In this document: positions 32,893 to 43,226 of the stretch, one piece after another
Numbering within the stretch: position 1 is the stretch's first letter
Layout of the letters: each line of letters opens with the position of its first letter
Assembly: GCF_024346975.1 (NCBI RefSeq)
Contig: NZ_AP024885.1
Span: 2,682,111-2,746,110, forward strand
Reading direction: 5' to 3'
Length of the DNA: 64,000 bases
Origin: Vibrio neonatus
GTDB lineage: Bacteria > Pseudomonadota > Gammaproteobacteria > Enterobacterales > Vibrionaceae
Notes under the pieces: model-generated
The model's database searches: none
What the model was told of the DNA's origin: nothing
The model's input: only the letters and a program-made list of their open reading frames with translations
Program-made: the position numbers and the translations under genes

Positions 32893-34539
32893 ATGACGGG
32901 CGCACAATTAGTGGTAGAAGCACTTCGCCAACAAGGAATTAAGACCATTTTTGGCTATCCCGGTGGAGCAATAATGCCTATCTATGACGCATTATATGAT
33001 GGTGGCGTTGAACATATTCTTTGCCGACATGAACAAGGAGCCGCAATGGCTGCTATTGGCATGTCTCGTTCAACTCAAGACGTTGCGGTATGCATGGCAA
33101 CCTCTGGCCCCGGCGCTACAAACCTAGTAACTGGTCTTGCTGACGCGTTCTTAGATTCTGTGCCTGTTGTGGCAATTACTGGACAGGTAGCAAGCTCTCA
33201 TATCGGTACTGACGCATTCCAAGAAATGGATGTTATTGGCATGTCTTTGTCTTGTACCAAGCACAGCTACCTAGTAACCGATATCGAAGATCTCGCGCCA
33301 ACTCTAGCGGAAGCCTTTGAAGTGGCGAAAGCAGGTCGCCCCGGTCCTGTACTCGTTGATATTGCCAAAGATGTTCAGCTTGCTGACGCTCCAGAATTAG
33401 ATATCCCTGCATTTCAACAACCAATGATGCCGGTACCTCAGCCAGAAGACTACCGATTAGCACAAGCGCTATTACGTGAAAGTCGTCGACCTGTATTGTA
33501 TGTGGGTGGTGGTGTTCAGCTTGCTAAAGCCACAGCGACGGCGCGTGAGTTTCTAGCGAAAAATCCAATGCCATCGGTTAGTACCTTAAAAGGTCTAGGC
33601 ACTATTGAACGCCATGATCCGCACTACTTAGGCATGCTAGGTATGCACGGCACTAAAGCGGCTAACCTGATTGTGCAAGAGTCTGACCTACTTATCGTTG
33701 TGGGCGCTCGCTTTGATGACCGAGTAACAGGCAAGCTAGATACTTTTGCTCCAAACGCCAAAATCATCCATATCGATATCGATAAAGCCGAATTTAATAA
33801 GTTGCGTCATGCGCACTCAGCGCTACGTGGCGACATCAACGAGATTTTGCCACAACTGCACATTGAAAATGACATCACACCTTGGGTTCACCACTGTGAA
33901 AGCCTGCGTAATGGCTTCAAATGGCAATACAACCACCCAGGTGAATTAATCTACGCACCACTACTGTTGAAACAGTTGTCCGATATGATGCCAGACAGCT
34001 CTATTGTTTCTACTGACGTAGGTCAGCACCAAATGTGGGCGGCGCAGCACATACAGCCTCGCGATCCTCAAAACTTCATCTCTTCTGCAGGTCTTGGCAC
34101 TATGGGCTTTGGCTTACCTGCGGCTATGGGTGCGGCAGTCGCAAGACCCGACGACCAATCTATCTTAATCTCGGGTGACGGCTCATTTATGATGAACGTA
34201 CAAGAGCTAGGAACGCTTAAACGTCGTCAAATCCCAGTGAAAATGGTGCTTATCAATAACCAACGTTTAGGTATGGTGCGCCAATGGCAATCGCTCTTTT
34301 TCGATGGCCGCCACAGTGAAACTATTCTCGATGATAACCCTGATTTCATCATGCTAGCGAAAGCATTTGATATTCCGGGTAAAACCATCACCAAGAAAGA
34401 AGAAGTTGAGCCAGCATTAAAAGAGATGCTAGAGAGCAAAACCGCTTATCTATTACACGTTATCATCGATGAAGAAGAGAACGTATGGCCATTGGTACCA
34501 CCAGGTGCCTCAAATGAAGAAATGTTAGAGAACACCTAA
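32893..34539 (+). CDS. ilvG: Acetolactate synthase II large subunit IlvG
   Basis: ThDP- and FAD-dependent enzyme for the first shared step of valine, leucine and isoleucine synthesis. 548 residues, full length, with no frameshift of the kind found in E. coli K-12. Motifs: [16 protein letters not shown] with the ThDP-activating Glu in [14 protein letters not shown], and the ThDP-binding [34 protein letters not shown] precedes the ATG. Forms isozyme II with IlvM. Confidence 0.98.
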   Translation: MTGAQLVVEALRQQGIKTIFGYPGGAIMPIYDALYDGGVEHILCRHEQGAAMAAIGMSRSTQDVAVCMATSGPGATNLVTGLADAFLDSVPVVAITGQVASSHIGTDAFQEMDVIGMSLSCTKHSYLVTDIEDLAPTLAEAFEVAKAGRPGPVLVDIAKDVQLADAPELDIPAFQQPMMPVPQPEDYRLAQALLRESRRPVLYVGGGVQLAKATATAREFLAKNPMPSVSTLKGLGTIERHDPHYLGMLGMHGTKAANLIVQESDLLIVVGARFDDRVTGKLDTFAPNAKIIHIDIDKAEFNKLRHAHSALRGDINEILPQLHIENDITPWVHHCESLRNGFKWQYNHPGELIYAPLLLKQLSDMMPDSSIVSTDVGQHQMWAAQHIQPRDPQNFISSAGLGTMGFGLPAAMGAAVARPDDQSILISGDGSFMMNVQELGTLKRRQIPVKMVLINNQRLGMVRQWQSLFFDGRHSETILDDNPDFIMLAKAFDIPGKTITKKEEVEPALKEMLESKTAYLLHVIIDEEENVWPLVPPGASNEEMLENT

Positions 34540-34550
34540 TAGAGGCACCC

Positions 34551-34835
34551 ATGGAAAGATACTTATTAGATATTAAAGCCGATGATAAACCAGTGCTTAT
34601 GGAGCGCGTTTTACGTGTGGTTCGTCATCGTGGATTTATCGTTCGTCAGGTAGCTGGTACACAAAACCATCAAAGTAAAATCGCCAGTGTCGAAATCATC
34701 GTTGACAGTGAACGCCCTATCACATTTTTAACAAATCAAATTGAAAAATTGTGGGATGTAATTAGCGTAGACGTCATCAAGATTGATAACAACGAACTCC
34801 CTAACAATAATTTACAGCACAAAGTGAGCGCATAA
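34551..34835 (+). CDS. ilvM: Acetolactate synthase II small (ACT) subunit IlvM
   Basis: 94 residues with one ACT-like fold: LLDIKADDKPVLMERVLRVVRHRGF, the usual beta-alpha-beta start. Isozyme II is generally little inhibited by valine. Eleven bases after ilvG, 12 before ilvE. Confidence 0.95.
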   Translation: MERYLLDIKADDKPVLMERVLRVVRHRGFIVRQVAGTQNHQSKIASVEIIVDSERPITFLTNQIEKLWDVISVDVIKIDNNELPNNNLQHKVSA

Positions 34836-34847
34836 GGAAAGCAAGCA

Positions 34848-35792
34848 ATGGCTACAAAGACAGCAGATTATATTTGGTTTAACGGTGAAATGGTTCCGTG
34901 GGCAGACGCCAACGTACACGTGCTCACTCATGCAATGCACTATGGCACATCAGTATTCGAAGGTGTGCGTTGTTATAACACCCCTAAAGGGCCTGTTGTT
35001 TTCCGCCATCCAGAGCATGCAAAACGTCTAAAAAATTCAGCAAAAATCTACCGTTTCCCAATTCCATACTCTGTGGAAGAAATTATGGAAGCAACCCGTG
35101 AAACTATCCGTGTAAACAAACTGGACAGCGCTTACATTCGTCCACTAGGTTTTGTGGGTAACGTAGGTTTGGGTGTTTGCCCTCCAGTTGACAGTGAAAT
35201 GGAACTTATCATTGCCGCTTTCCCTTGGGGTTCTTACTTGGGCGAAGAAGCGCTAGAAAATGGCGTAGATGCGATGATTTCTAGCTGGAACCGAGCAGCA
35301 CCAAATACCATCCCTACCGCAGCTAAAGCGGGCGGTAACTACCTATCTTCATTACTGGTTGGCGGTGAAGCACGTCGTCACGGCTATGATGAAGGTATTG
35401 CGCTAAGTGTTGATGGTTATCTATCAGAAGGTGCGGGTGAAAACATTTTTGTCGTAAAAGACGGCGTAATCATTACACCACCAGCAACCGCGGCTATTTT
35501 GCCAGGCATCACTCGTGATTCAATCATGGTATTGGCTCGCGAAAAAGGCTACGAAATTGTTGAAGCAAACATTGCGCGTGAAGCGCTATACCTTGCTGAC
35601 GAAGTATTCATGACAGGTACTGCAGCAGAAATCGTTCCAGTACGCTCGGTTGATCAGATTCAAGTAGGCGAAGGTAAGCGCGGTCCTGTGACTAAAGACT
35701 TACAAGAGACCTATTTTGGTCTATTCAACGGTACAACAGAAGATAAATGGGGTTGGTTAGACTACGTTTACCCAGCTGACGCAGAGAAATAA
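34848..35792 (+). CDS. ilvE: Branched-chain amino acid aminotransferase IlvE
   Basis: PLP-dependent class IV transaminase making Val, Leu and Ile from their keto acids with glutamate. 314 residues. Arg and Tyr residues in HYGTSVFEGVRCY and the PLP lysine in PTAAKAGGNYLSS (near residue 160) are in place, as is the class signature EGAGENIFVV...GITR. Third gene of the operon. Confidence 0.97.
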   Translation: MATKTADYIWFNGEMVPWADANVHVLTHAMHYGTSVFEGVRCYNTPKGPVVFRHPEHAKRLKNSAKIYRFPIPYSVEEIMEATRETIRVNKLDSAYIRPLGFVGNVGLGVCPPVDSEMELIIAAFPWGSYLGEEALENGVDAMISSWNRAAPNTIPTAAKAGGNYLSSLLVGGEARRHGYDEGIALSVDGYLSEGAGENIFVVKDGVIITPPATAAILPGITRDSIMVLAREKGYEIVEANIAREALYLADEVFMTGTAAEIVPVRSVDQIQVGEGKRGPVTKDLQETYFGLFNGTTEDKWGWLDYVYPADAEK

Positions 35793-35801
35793 GGAATCAT
35801 T

Positions 35802-37643
35802 ATGCCAATCTATCGCAGTGCAACTACAACTCACGGCCGCAACATGGCTGGCGCACGCGCACTATGGCGCGCAACTGGAGTAAAAGACGAAGATTTCGGT
35901 AAGCCTATTATCGCTGTCGTAAACTCATTTACTCAATTTGTACCAGGACACGTTCACCTGAAAGATATGGGTCAACTTGTTGCTGGCGAAATCGAAAAAG
36001 CAGGCGGTATCGCCAAAGAATTCAACACCATCGCAGTTGATGATGGTATTGCCATGGGTCACGGCGGCATGCTGTACTCTCTACCATCGCGTGAGCTTAT
36101 CGCAGATTCGGTAGAATACATGGTTAACGCTCACTGTGCTGACGCTATGGTTTGTATCTCAAACTGTGACAAAATCACTCCGGGAATGCTAATGGCCTCT
36201 ATGCGCCTAAATATCCCAGTGATCTTTGTTTCTGGTGGCCCAATGGAAGCGGGTAAGACTAAGCTTTCTGATCAACTGATCAAACTCGATCTTGTTGATG
36301 CCATGATGCAAAGTGCCGATCCAACAGTATCTGATGAGCAAAGCGAGCAAGTAGAACGTAGCGCATGTCCTACATGTGGTTCTTGTTCTGGTATGTTCAC
36401 CGCGAACTCAATGAACTGTCTAACCGAAGCTCTAGGTCTTTCTCAGCCGGGTAACGGTTCAATGCTTGCCACTCACGCAGACCGTGAAGCGCTGTTTATC
36501 AATGCCGGTAAACGCATTGTTGAACTGACTAAACGTTACTACGAGCAAGATGACGAATCGGCTCTGCCACGTAACATCGCCACCAAAAAAGCCTTTGAAA
36601 ATGCGATTGCACTTGATATTGCGATGGGCGGTTCAACCAACACCGTTCTTCACCTTATCGCTGCGGCTCAAGAAGGTGATGTCGACTTTACGATGCAAGA
36701 TATCGACGAAATGTCTCGTCGTGTTCCTAACCTATGTAAAGTAGCGCCTTCTACACCTAAATATCATATGGAAGACGTTCACCGCGCTGGTGGTGTAATG
36801 GCTATCTTAGGTGAGCTTAACCGCGCAGGTTTGCTCAACAACCAATCTCGCACTGTGCTAGGTCTTTCTATGGAAGAGCAACTGGCGCACTACGATGTGA
36901 TGCAAACTGAATCACAAGAAGTAAAAGACTTCTTCCGCGCAGGCCCTGCTGGCATCCGTACTACCAAAGCATTCTCACAAGATTGTCGTTGGGAAACACT
37001 GGATGACGATCGTAAAGAAGGCTGTATTCGCAGTAAAGAAAATGCCTATAGCCAAGATGGCGGTCTAGCCGTTCTGAAAGGTAACATTGCGCTCGATGGC
37101 TGTATCGTTAAAACGGCAGGCGTAGACGAAAGCATTCTTAAATTTACTGGCCCTGCAGTGGTATTTGAAAGCCAAGAAGACGCTGTTGATGGCATCTTAG
37201 GTGGCAAAGTGAAATCGGGCGATGTGGTTATCATCCGCTACGAAGGCCCTAAAGGTGGCCCAGGTATGCAAGAGATGCTTTACCCGACCACTTACCTAAA
37301 ATCTATGGGACTAGGCAAAGAGTGTGCGCTACTGACTGATGGTCGCTTCTCTGGCGGTACAGCCGGTTTGTCTATCGGCCACGCTTCTCCTGAAGCGGCA
37401 GCGGGCGGCATCATAGGTTTGGTAAACTCTGGCGATCAAATTGCGATCGACATTCCAAACCGTACTATTGAACTACAGGTATCTGAAGCTGAACTTGCTG
37501 AGCGTCGCGCTAAACAAGACCAACTAGGTTGGAAACCAGTTTCTCGTGAGCGTGCTGTTTCGTTTGCTCTAAAAGCCTACGCAAGTATGGCAACCAGTGC
37601 AGACAAAGGAGCGGTAAGAGACAAATCTAAGTTTGAGGAGTAA
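35802..37643 (+). CDS. ilvD: Dihydroxy-acid dehydratase IlvD
   Basis: Fe-S dehydratase that gives the 2-keto acid precursors. 613 residues. Cysteines for the cluster appear in [15 protein letters not shown] and [31 protein letters not shown] and [27 protein letters not shown] are the substrate and Mg region. Nine bases after ilvE. Sits immediately before ilvA. Confidence 0.97.
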   Translation: MPIYRSATTTHGRNMAGARALWRATGVKDEDFGKPIIAVVNSFTQFVPGHVHLKDMGQLVAGEIEKAGGIAKEFNTIAVDDGIAMGHGGMLYSLPSRELIADSVEYMVNAHCADAMVCISNCDKITPGMLMASMRLNIPVIFVSGGPMEAGKTKLSDQLIKLDLVDAMMQSADPTVSDEQSEQVERSACPTCGSCSGMFTANSMNCLTEALGLSQPGNGSMLATHADREALFINAGKRIVELTKRYYEQDDESALPRNIATKKAFENAIALDIAMGGSTNTVLHLIAAAQEGDVDFTMQDIDEMSRRVPNLCKVAPSTPKYHMEDVHRAGGVMAILGELNRAGLLNNQSRTVLGLSMEEQLAHYDVMQTESQEVKDFFRAGPAGIRTTKAFSQDCRWETLDDDRKEGCIRSKENAYSQDGGLAVLKGNIALDGCIVKTAGVDESILKFTGPAVVFESQEDAVDGILGGKVKSGDVVIIRYEGPKGGPGMQEMLYPTTYLKSMGLGKECALLTDGRFSGGTAGLSIGHASPEAAAGGIIGLVNSGDQIAIDIPNRTIELQVSEAELAERRAKQDQLGWKPVSRERAVSFALKAYASMATSADKGAVRDKSKFEE

Positions 37644-37647
37644 GGCT

Positions 37648-39180
37648 ATGAGTCTTACTAATCTCAAATCTGGCGCAGAGTATCTGCGCCAAATCTTGCG
37701 CGCACCGATATACGAAGTTGCCACCCTAACACCGTTGCAAACTATGCCTCGTTTGTCTGAACGTCTGAATAATCAGGTGCAAATTAAGCGTGAAGATCGT
37801 CAGCCTGTACACTCTTTTAAATTGCGCGGCGCCTACAACATGGTCGCCAACCTAACCGAAGAGCAAAAACAAGCGGGCGTGATTGCTGCCTCCGCAGGAA
37901 ACCACGCCCAAGGCATGGCATTCTCTGGCACAAAATTAGACATTAGTACCACCATAGTAATGCCAAAGACAACCCCAGACATCAAAGTAGATGCTGTGCG
38001 AGCCTTTGGCGGTACTGTAGTGTTGCACGGCAACAATTTTGACGAAGCGAAAGCAGAAGCTGAGCGACTTTCTGAACTGCATGGCTATACCTTTGTCCCT
38101 CCTTTCGATCACCCATTAGTGATCGCAGGACAAGGCACAATCGGTATGGAGATGATTCAGCAAAACGGCAATCTCGACTATATTTTCGTCCCTGTGGGCG
38201 GCGGCGGTTTAGCTGCAGGTGTTTCAGTGTTAGTAAAACAACTGATGCCAAACATTAAAGTGATTGCGGTAGAACCTGAAGATTCAGCCTGTTTGAAAGC
38301 GGCATTAGATGCGGGCCATCCTGTCACCCTTGACCAAGTGAGCATGTTTGCTGATGGCGTTGCGGTGAAGCAGATTGGCAGTGAAACTTTCCGCCTATGT
38401 AATGAAAACATTGATGGGCACATCACAGTGTCTAGCGATGAAATCTGCGCAGCGGTTAAAGATATCTTCGAAGATACTCGCGCTATTGCTGAACCATCGG
38501 GGGCACTTGCGCTAGCGGGTTTGAAAAAATTTGCTGAGCAAAATGAGCTAAAAGATAAGAAGCTATCCACTATATTGTCAGGAGCCAACACTAACTTCCA
38601 CGGCCTACGCTACGTCTCTGAACGATGCGAGCTAGGTGAAAAACGTGAAGGTTTACTAGCGGTTACTATCCCTGAGCGTCCGGGCGCTTTCTTTGAATTT
38701 TGCAATATCATCGGCGGTCGAGCGGTGACTGAGTTTAACTATCGCTACAACGATGATGAGCAAGCCAATATCTTTGTCGGGGTACGTTTGCACGAAGGGC
38801 AAGCGGAACTGGACAGCATCATTAACGATCTACAACAAGGTGGCTACCCTGTGGTTGATCTTTCTGATGATGAAATGGCTAAGCTGCACATACGTTATAT
38901 GGTGGGTGGAAAACCAAAAACACCAATCAAAGAGCGTTTGTACAGCTTTGAATTCCCTGAATATCCGGGAGCCTTGGTTAACTTCCTCAGCACCCTAGGT
39001 ACGCATTGGAATATCAGCCTATTCAACTACCGTAACCATGGCGCAGATTACGGCCGTGTGTTGTGTGGATTTGAATTAACTGAAGGTGATATTGAACGTT
39101 TTTCTCGTCACTTAGATGAGCTAGGTTATGGCTATAAAGATGAGTCTGAAAACCCATCTTATCGTTTCTTTCTTAGCTAA
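37648..39180 (+). CDS. ilvA: Biosynthetic threonine deaminase IlvA
   Basis: PLP enzyme converting threonine to 2-oxobutyrate, the committed step to isoleucine. ATG at 37648 (510 residues), five bases after the ilvD stop; the frame is open a few codons upstream but would overlap ilvD. PLP lysine in HSFKLRGAYNM near residue 58, and the phosphate loop VGGGGLAAG. The C-terminal third holds two ACT-like domains (RPGAFFEFCNIIGG and YPGALVNFLSTLG) for isoleucine inhibition and valine relief. End of the operon. Confidence 0.97.
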   Translation: MSLTNLKSGAEYLRQILRAPIYEVATLTPLQTMPRLSERLNNQVQIKREDRQPVHSFKLRGAYNMVANLTEEQKQAGVIAASAGNHAQGMAFSGTKLDISTTIVMPKTTPDIKVDAVRAFGGTVVLHGNNFDEAKAEAERLSELHGYTFVPPFDHPLVIAGQGTIGMEMIQQNGNLDYIFVPVGGGGLAAGVSVLVKQLMPNIKVIAVEPEDSACLKAALDAGHPVTLDQVSMFADGVAVKQIGSETFRLCNENIDGHITVSSDEICAAVKDIFEDTRAIAEPSGALALAGLKKFAEQNELKDKKLSTILSGANTNFHGLRYVSERCELGEKREGLLAVTIPERPGAFFEFCNIIGGRAVTEFNYRYNDDEQANIFVGVRLHEGQAELDSIINDLQQGGYPVVDLSDDEMAKLHIRYMVGGKPKTPIKERLYSFEFPEYPGALVNFLSTLGTHWNISLFNYRNHGADYGRVLCGFELTEGDIERFSRHLDELGYGYKDESENPSYRFFLS

Positions 39181-39201
39181 CAGCGTAAAGTAATATCCAC
39201 T

Positions 39202-39225
39202 AAGGCAGCCTAATGGCTGCCTTTT
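39202..39225. terminator. Terminator after ilvA
   Basis: AAGGCAGCC-TAAT-GGCTGCCTTTTT, perfect 9-bp stem; also lies at the 3' end of the convergent LysR gene. Confidence 0.9.
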
Positions 39226-40130
39226 TATTCACTGCTCACCCAATCTCGATGCAGTTTATCTTCGTCACCAAGATAATTTAGCATCCATTCAATAAGCTTA
39301 TTGCTACTGTCTTTTCGCCATACCATACAACACTCACTCGGCGGAGCCTGAAACTCAATGTCTCTAGTCACCAATGTTTTTTCGTTCACCAAAGAGTGTG
39401 CAATATGCTCGGGAACAAACCCCACGCCTACACCGCCTTTAATGCAACGTATCGCCGTATGCCAATGTGGAGTAAGAAGACGCCTTTGATTAGTAAATAA
39501 CGTCTGGTGACGCTTAGGAAGCACCCTAGACGTATCATCAAGACTGACACTTGGGTATAAAGCGATATCTTCTACCTGTAATTGGCTTTTGCTTGCTAAC
39601 GGGTGATCGGAGGCACACACAAATACCCACTCCATCTTGCCCATGTCTTTAATACCAAAATCACCGCTAACAGGGATGGCAGAGGTGGCTCCCAACACGA
39701 TATCGGCACGCTCTTGAGCTATGGCTTCCCAAGCACCATTAAAAACCTCCATATTGATTTGCAGCTCCGCAAAATCGAACTGACGGTAAAAGTCATCAAT
39801 TAAGTGCTGTAAATTATCTAGCCTTACGATGTTATCTAAAGTGATCCTTAAGGTTTGTTGCCACCCTTGCGCAGTACGTTTTGCTTGTGCTTTCGCTTCT
39901 TCAATCTGACGAAGCATAGATCGCACCTGCTCAATAAAGATCTCTCCTGCAGGAGTAAGTTCAACTCTTCTGGGTAAGCGCCTAAATAGGATCACATCTA
40001 ACTCTTGCTCTATCTGGCGTACTGAATAACTAATTGCTGACGGCACTTTGTGTAAGTGTTCGGCGGCGGCGGAAAAACTGCCTAATCTCGCCACCACATC
40101 CAGCAGTTCAAAATTTTTCTGAGATAACAT
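39225..40130 (-). CDS. punR: LysR-type regulator, PunR-like
   Basis: 301 residues. N-terminal winged helix-turn-helix (GSFSAAAEHLHKVPSAISYSVRQIEQEL), then a LysR effector domain. Sequence resembles E. coli PunR (YdhB) along its length, e.g. ITLDNIVR, DFYRQFDFAEL, EVFNGAWEA and GATSAIPV. In E. coli PunR activates the neighbouring purine nucleoside exporter/importer punC. The gene is divergent from a PunC-like transporter, with a 115-bp shared control region, which supports the assignment. Confidence 0.85.
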   Translation of the reverse strand: MLSQKNFELLDVVARLGSFSAAAEHLHKVPSAISYSVRQIEQELDVILFRRLPRRVELTPAGEIFIEQVRSMLRQIEEAKAQAKRTAQGWQQTLRITLDNIVRLDNLQHLIDDFYRQFDFAELQINMEVFNGAWEAIAQERADIVLGATSAIPVSGDFGIKDMGKMEWVFVCASDHPLASKSQLQVEDIALYPSVSLDDTSRVLPKRHQTLFTNQRRLLTPHWHTAIRCIKGGVGVGFVPEHIAHSLVNEKTLVTRDIEFQAPPSECCMVWRKDSSNKLIEWMLNYLGDEDKLHRDWVSSE

Positions 40131-40245
40131 AACCTAAAACTCTAGCTTTCAAATTTTTTGATAGATAACTACATATATTAGCGTTTAATTTGTTGGTTAA
40201 GCCAATTTAGAATACCCGCAATCCATATTTTTGAAGCAACTTTTC

Positions 40246-41439
40246 ATGTCTATCAGTAAATTACAATTAGGGTATCTCGCCCTACTCTCAATGCTTGGCT
40301 TTATCGCAACCGATATGTACCTACCGGCATTTCAAACCTTGCAAGCCGATTTTTCGACTGGCCCTGAACCTATCGCTTTGTCATTAAGTATCTTTCTGGT
40401 CGGCCTTGCGACGGGTCAATTGGCATGGGGAATACTATCAGACCGATTTGGTCTTAAACGTTCACTGGCATTGGGCTTGGCTATTTTTACCCTCGCCTCT
40501 GTCGGGATTGCCTTGAGCAGTAACATATCGCAATTACTGGCATTTCGATTTATTCAAGCCATCGGGGTCTGTGCCCCAACCGTAATCTGGCAAGCCATAG
40601 TGATTCAGCGCTACCACGCAGAGCAACGCCAGCGCATCTTTGCCTCTATCATGCCTTTAGTTGCCTTATCCCCTGCGCTAGCACCGCAACTAGGTGTGCT
40701 GCTCAACACCACTTTAGGCTGGGAAAGCATTTTTGCTACGCTCGCGGTTATTGGTGCGATGTTATTTTTTGTCACCGTAAAGCAACCAGCAGAAGCAAAG
40801 CCAAGCAAAACCGTTTCTTTGCGCGCCGATCTCGGCAGTTTAGTAAAAAACCGTATTTTTATCGGTAATGTGCTGATCTTCTCTGTCACGTCAGCGGTGT
40901 TTTTTGCTTATTTAACTGGTATGCCAGAAATCATGGCGCAACTGGGGTATTCGGCAAAAGATATTGGCATGAGTTTTATCCCACAAACTATCGCCTTTAT
41001 GGTGGGTGGATACGTGGGTAAAAAGAGTGTGGAACGTTATGGTGATGGGAAAGTGCTTTCCATTATTTTGACGCTATTTACCTTTGCGGTAGTGACAGTA
41101 TTTATTGCCAGTCAAAGCACTTTAACTTCAATATGGCCAGTTCTAGTGCCGTTTTGTTTTGTGGCTATTGCCAACGGCGCACTTTATCCAATCGTCGTGA
41201 ATCGTGCCCTATCCAGTGCTCAACATAGCCCAGCAACTGCTGCCGGGCTGCAAAACAGCATTCAAATTTGTATCAGCAGTATTGCCAGTATGCTGGTGGC
41301 ACTGTTTGCTCAACAAGCACTGATTGCGACAGGTTGGACTATGCTGATTTGCTTACTTGGTCTTGCTGGTGGCTTATGGCTAGCTAGAAATAAAGGCGCT
41401 GTGGTTGATAGAGCAAAAGAGATTGAAGTGACGGCTTAG
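40246..41439 (+). CDS. punC: MFS transporter, PunC-like (purine nucleoside)
   Basis: 397 residues, about 12 membrane helices. ATG at 40246 is preferred over an upstream TTG. ATDMYLPAFQTLQADF and GQLAWGILSDRFGLKRSLALGL are the drug:H+ antiporter-1 (Bcr/CflA) signatures. It resembles E. coli PunC (YdhC), reported to transport adenosine and related nucleosides. Divergent from the PunR-like regulator. Substrate is inferred from this pairing. Confidence 0.85.
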   Translation: MSISKLQLGYLALLSMLGFIATDMYLPAFQTLQADFSTGPEPIALSLSIFLVGLATGQLAWGILSDRFGLKRSLALGLAIFTLASVGIALSSNISQLLAFRFIQAIGVCAPTVIWQAIVIQRYHAEQRQRIFASIMPLVALSPALAPQLGVLLNTTLGWESIFATLAVIGAMLFFVTVKQPAEAKPSKTVSLRADLGSLVKNRIFIGNVLIFSVTSAVFFAYLTGMPEIMAQLGYSAKDIGMSFIPQTIAFMVGGYVGKKSVERYGDGKVLSIILTLFTFAVVTVFIASQSTLTSIWPVLVPFCFVAIANGALYPIVVNRALSSAQHSPATAAGLQNSIQICISSIASMLVALFAQQALIATGWTMLICLLGLAGGLWLARNKGAVVDRAKEIEVTA

Positions 41440-41466
41440 CCGTATTAAAAGGTCATATTAAAAATG

Positions 41467-41494
41467 AAAAGGGAGCGATATTCGCTCCCTTTTG
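41467..41494. terminator. Bidirectional terminator after punC
   Basis: AAAAGGGAGCGA-TAT-TCGCTCCCTTTT, perfect 12-bp stem between convergent genes. Confidence 0.9.
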
Positions 41495-41555
41495 CTTGAG
41501 ATCTTATCGTCCTAAAGTAAGGTTTTACCTTTTAGAACACAGTAAGTAAAAAGCT

Positions 41556-42335
41556 CTATAAGCTCGTTAATCCCCACTTCTTAGCTGTTTTATCAAAGAA
41601 GCCTTGAGTGGTTTTTAGCTCAACCCAATGATTCACATAGTTGATCCATACTTGGTCTTTTTGCGGCAGTAACATGGAGATTGGCGTTGGATTTTTCGGC
41701 TCTTTAACGGGCACTATCGCAAGTTGTTTAAACTTCTCCACCAGCGTTGCCGCTTCTACGTTTGAGGTTACCGATACGTTCGCTCTGCGCGCCAATAACT
41801 CTTGAAAGTCTCTTGCCGGCGCTTCAATCACTATGTGCTGTGCTTGTGGGAAGAAGTCTTTCACCATTTTTTCTTGCACAGTGCCAAGAGTGGCGGCCAC
41901 TTTAATATCCGGCTGATTAAAGTCAGCCCAATCAGAGTATTTATCGAGATCTTTTTTCGGCACTACAGGCACAAAGGCTAAGTAAAAATAAGGTTGGCTA
42001 TAACCGGCGACTTTCGCGCGAGACATATTAAGAGATGCACTACCTGTTATATCGTATTTGTTAGCGGTAATGCCGTTGACCAATGTTTTCCAATCCGTGG
42101 CTACATATTCCACTTTCACCCCAAGATCTTTAGCAAGCTCGGTGGTGACATCAATATCAAAACCTCGGTAGCTGTTGTCAGCTGGGTTTTTCATGGTCAT
42201 AGGGTTCCAGTCACCGGTCGTGCCGACCCTTAATACCCCACTGCTTAAAATCTCTTGCAGTCGACTGGTTTCTGCCACGGCAGAAGAGAGTGTTACAAGA
42301 GATAGCCCCAATGCTAAAAGTAACTTTTTCATCAT
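41556..42335 (-). CDS. Periplasmic solute-binding protein, family 3
   Basis: 259 residues with a Sec signal peptide (MKKLLLALGLSLVTLSSAVA). The mature part begins RLQEILSSGVLRVGTTGDWNP. GFDIDVTTELAKDLGVKVEYV and the following lobes are typical of amino-acid-type binding proteins, with some likeness to cyclohexadienyl/arogenate dehydratase-like members such as PheC. Divergent from an ABC permease that starts within 100 bp, which suggests the two cooperate. Ligand unknown; an enzyme role cannot be excluded. Confidence 0.8.
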   Translation of the reverse strand: MMKKLLLALGLSLVTLSSAVAETSRLQEILSSGVLRVGTTGDWNPMTMKNPADNSYRGFDIDVTTELAKDLGVKVEYVATDWKTLVNGITANKYDITGSASLNMSRAKVAGYSQPYFYLAFVPVVPKKDLDKYSDWADFNQPDIKVAATLGTVQEKMVKDFFPQAQHIVIEAPARDFQELLARRANVSVTSNVEAATLVEKFKQLAIVPVKEPKNPTPISMLLPQKDQVWINYVNHWVELKTTQGFFDKTAKKWGLTSL

Positions 42336-42424
42336 AAATCCTTTTAAAAATCAGTAACGTTTACTTTGTGGTACTGATACCATACCAGTTTATACTCAAC
42401 AGTATGCTTAAGGATGGGCATATT

Positions 42425-43168
42425 TTGAAATTTAATCTTCTCACTGTGTCACTTTGTTGTGTTTTTCTCACTGGTTGTTCTGACTATGAGTGGGGATGGT
42501 ATGTGCTTGATCCGTCCACGGAGCAAGGCCTAACCAATGTAAAATTTCTGATTGATGGTTTTAGTGCCACCATTAGCGTTTCGCTGCTTAGTATGTGTTT
42601 TGCCATGTTAATTGGCTTTTTTGTTGCCCTTCCGGCGCTGTCAGAAAACCCCTATATACGCGGCGTTAACAGAGTCTACGTCGAGTCCATACGCTCTATT
42701 CCTGTACTGGTGCTATTGCTTTGGGTCTACTATGGTCTCCCCACCTTAATGGACATTTCTCTCGATCATTATTGGGCGGGAGTGATTGCGTTATCTATTG
42801 CTGAAAGTGCCTTTATGGCAGAGGTATTTAGAGGGGGGATTCAGGCGATTCATCGCGGGCAACATGAAGCGGCGCACTCATTAGGATTAAGTTATTGGAA
42901 GACCATGCGCTTGGTGATATTTCCGCAAGCTCTACGTCAAATACTGCCACCTTTAGGCAATCAATTTGTCTACATATTGAAGATGTCTTCTTTGGTCAGT
43001 GTTATCGGTTTAAGCGACCTGACTAGACGTGCCAATGAGCTGGTGGTTAATGAGTACTTACCTCTAGAAATTTATACCTTCCTAGTTTTAGAGTATTTGG
43101 TGTTGATACTCGCGGTCTCACAAGGCGTTCGTTGGCTTGAAAGGCGCTACGCGATACCCAACCATTAA
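42425..43168 (+). CDS. Polar amino-acid ABC permease with lipoprotein-like N-terminus
   Basis: I choose the TTG at 42425, with AAGGA about 10 bases upstream, giving 247 residues. ATG codons at 42368 and 42404 are in frame but lack a ribosome site. The N-terminus is a charged start, a hydrophobic run and a lipobox LTGC (Cys near residue 17 of this form). Then come GWYVLDP, several membrane helices and the EAA loop EAAHSLGLSYWKTMRLVIFPQALRQILPP of HisM/GlnP permeases. No ATPase gene is adjacent; a paired binding protein is divergent. Confidence 0.8.
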   Translation: MKFNLLTVSLCCVFLTGCSDYEWGWYVLDPSTEQGLTNVKFLIDGFSATISVSLLSMCFAMLIGFFVALPALSENPYIRGVNRVYVESIRSIPVLVLLLWVYYGLPTLMDISLDHYWAGVIALSIAESAFMAEVFRGGIQAIHRGQHEAAHSLGLSYWKTMRLVIFPQALRQILPPLGNQFVYILKMSSLVSVIGLSDLTRRANELVVNEYLPLEIYTFLVLEYLVLILAVSQGVRWLERRYAIPNH

Positions 43169-43170
43169 AA

Positions 43171-43200
43171 AATAACCCCGCAATTAGCGGGGTTATTTTT
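43171..43200. terminator. Bidirectional terminator before glmU
   Basis: AATAACCCCGC-AATTA-GCGGGGTTATT with flanking A and T runs, between the convergent permease and glmU. Confidence 0.92.
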
Positions 43201-43226
43201 GAGTCTATATCTAGATGGCGCTCAGT

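Noticed and set aside
32893..34539. Possible ilvG frameshift as in E. coli K-12
   Set aside because: The frame is continuous for 548 codons with all ThDP motifs present.
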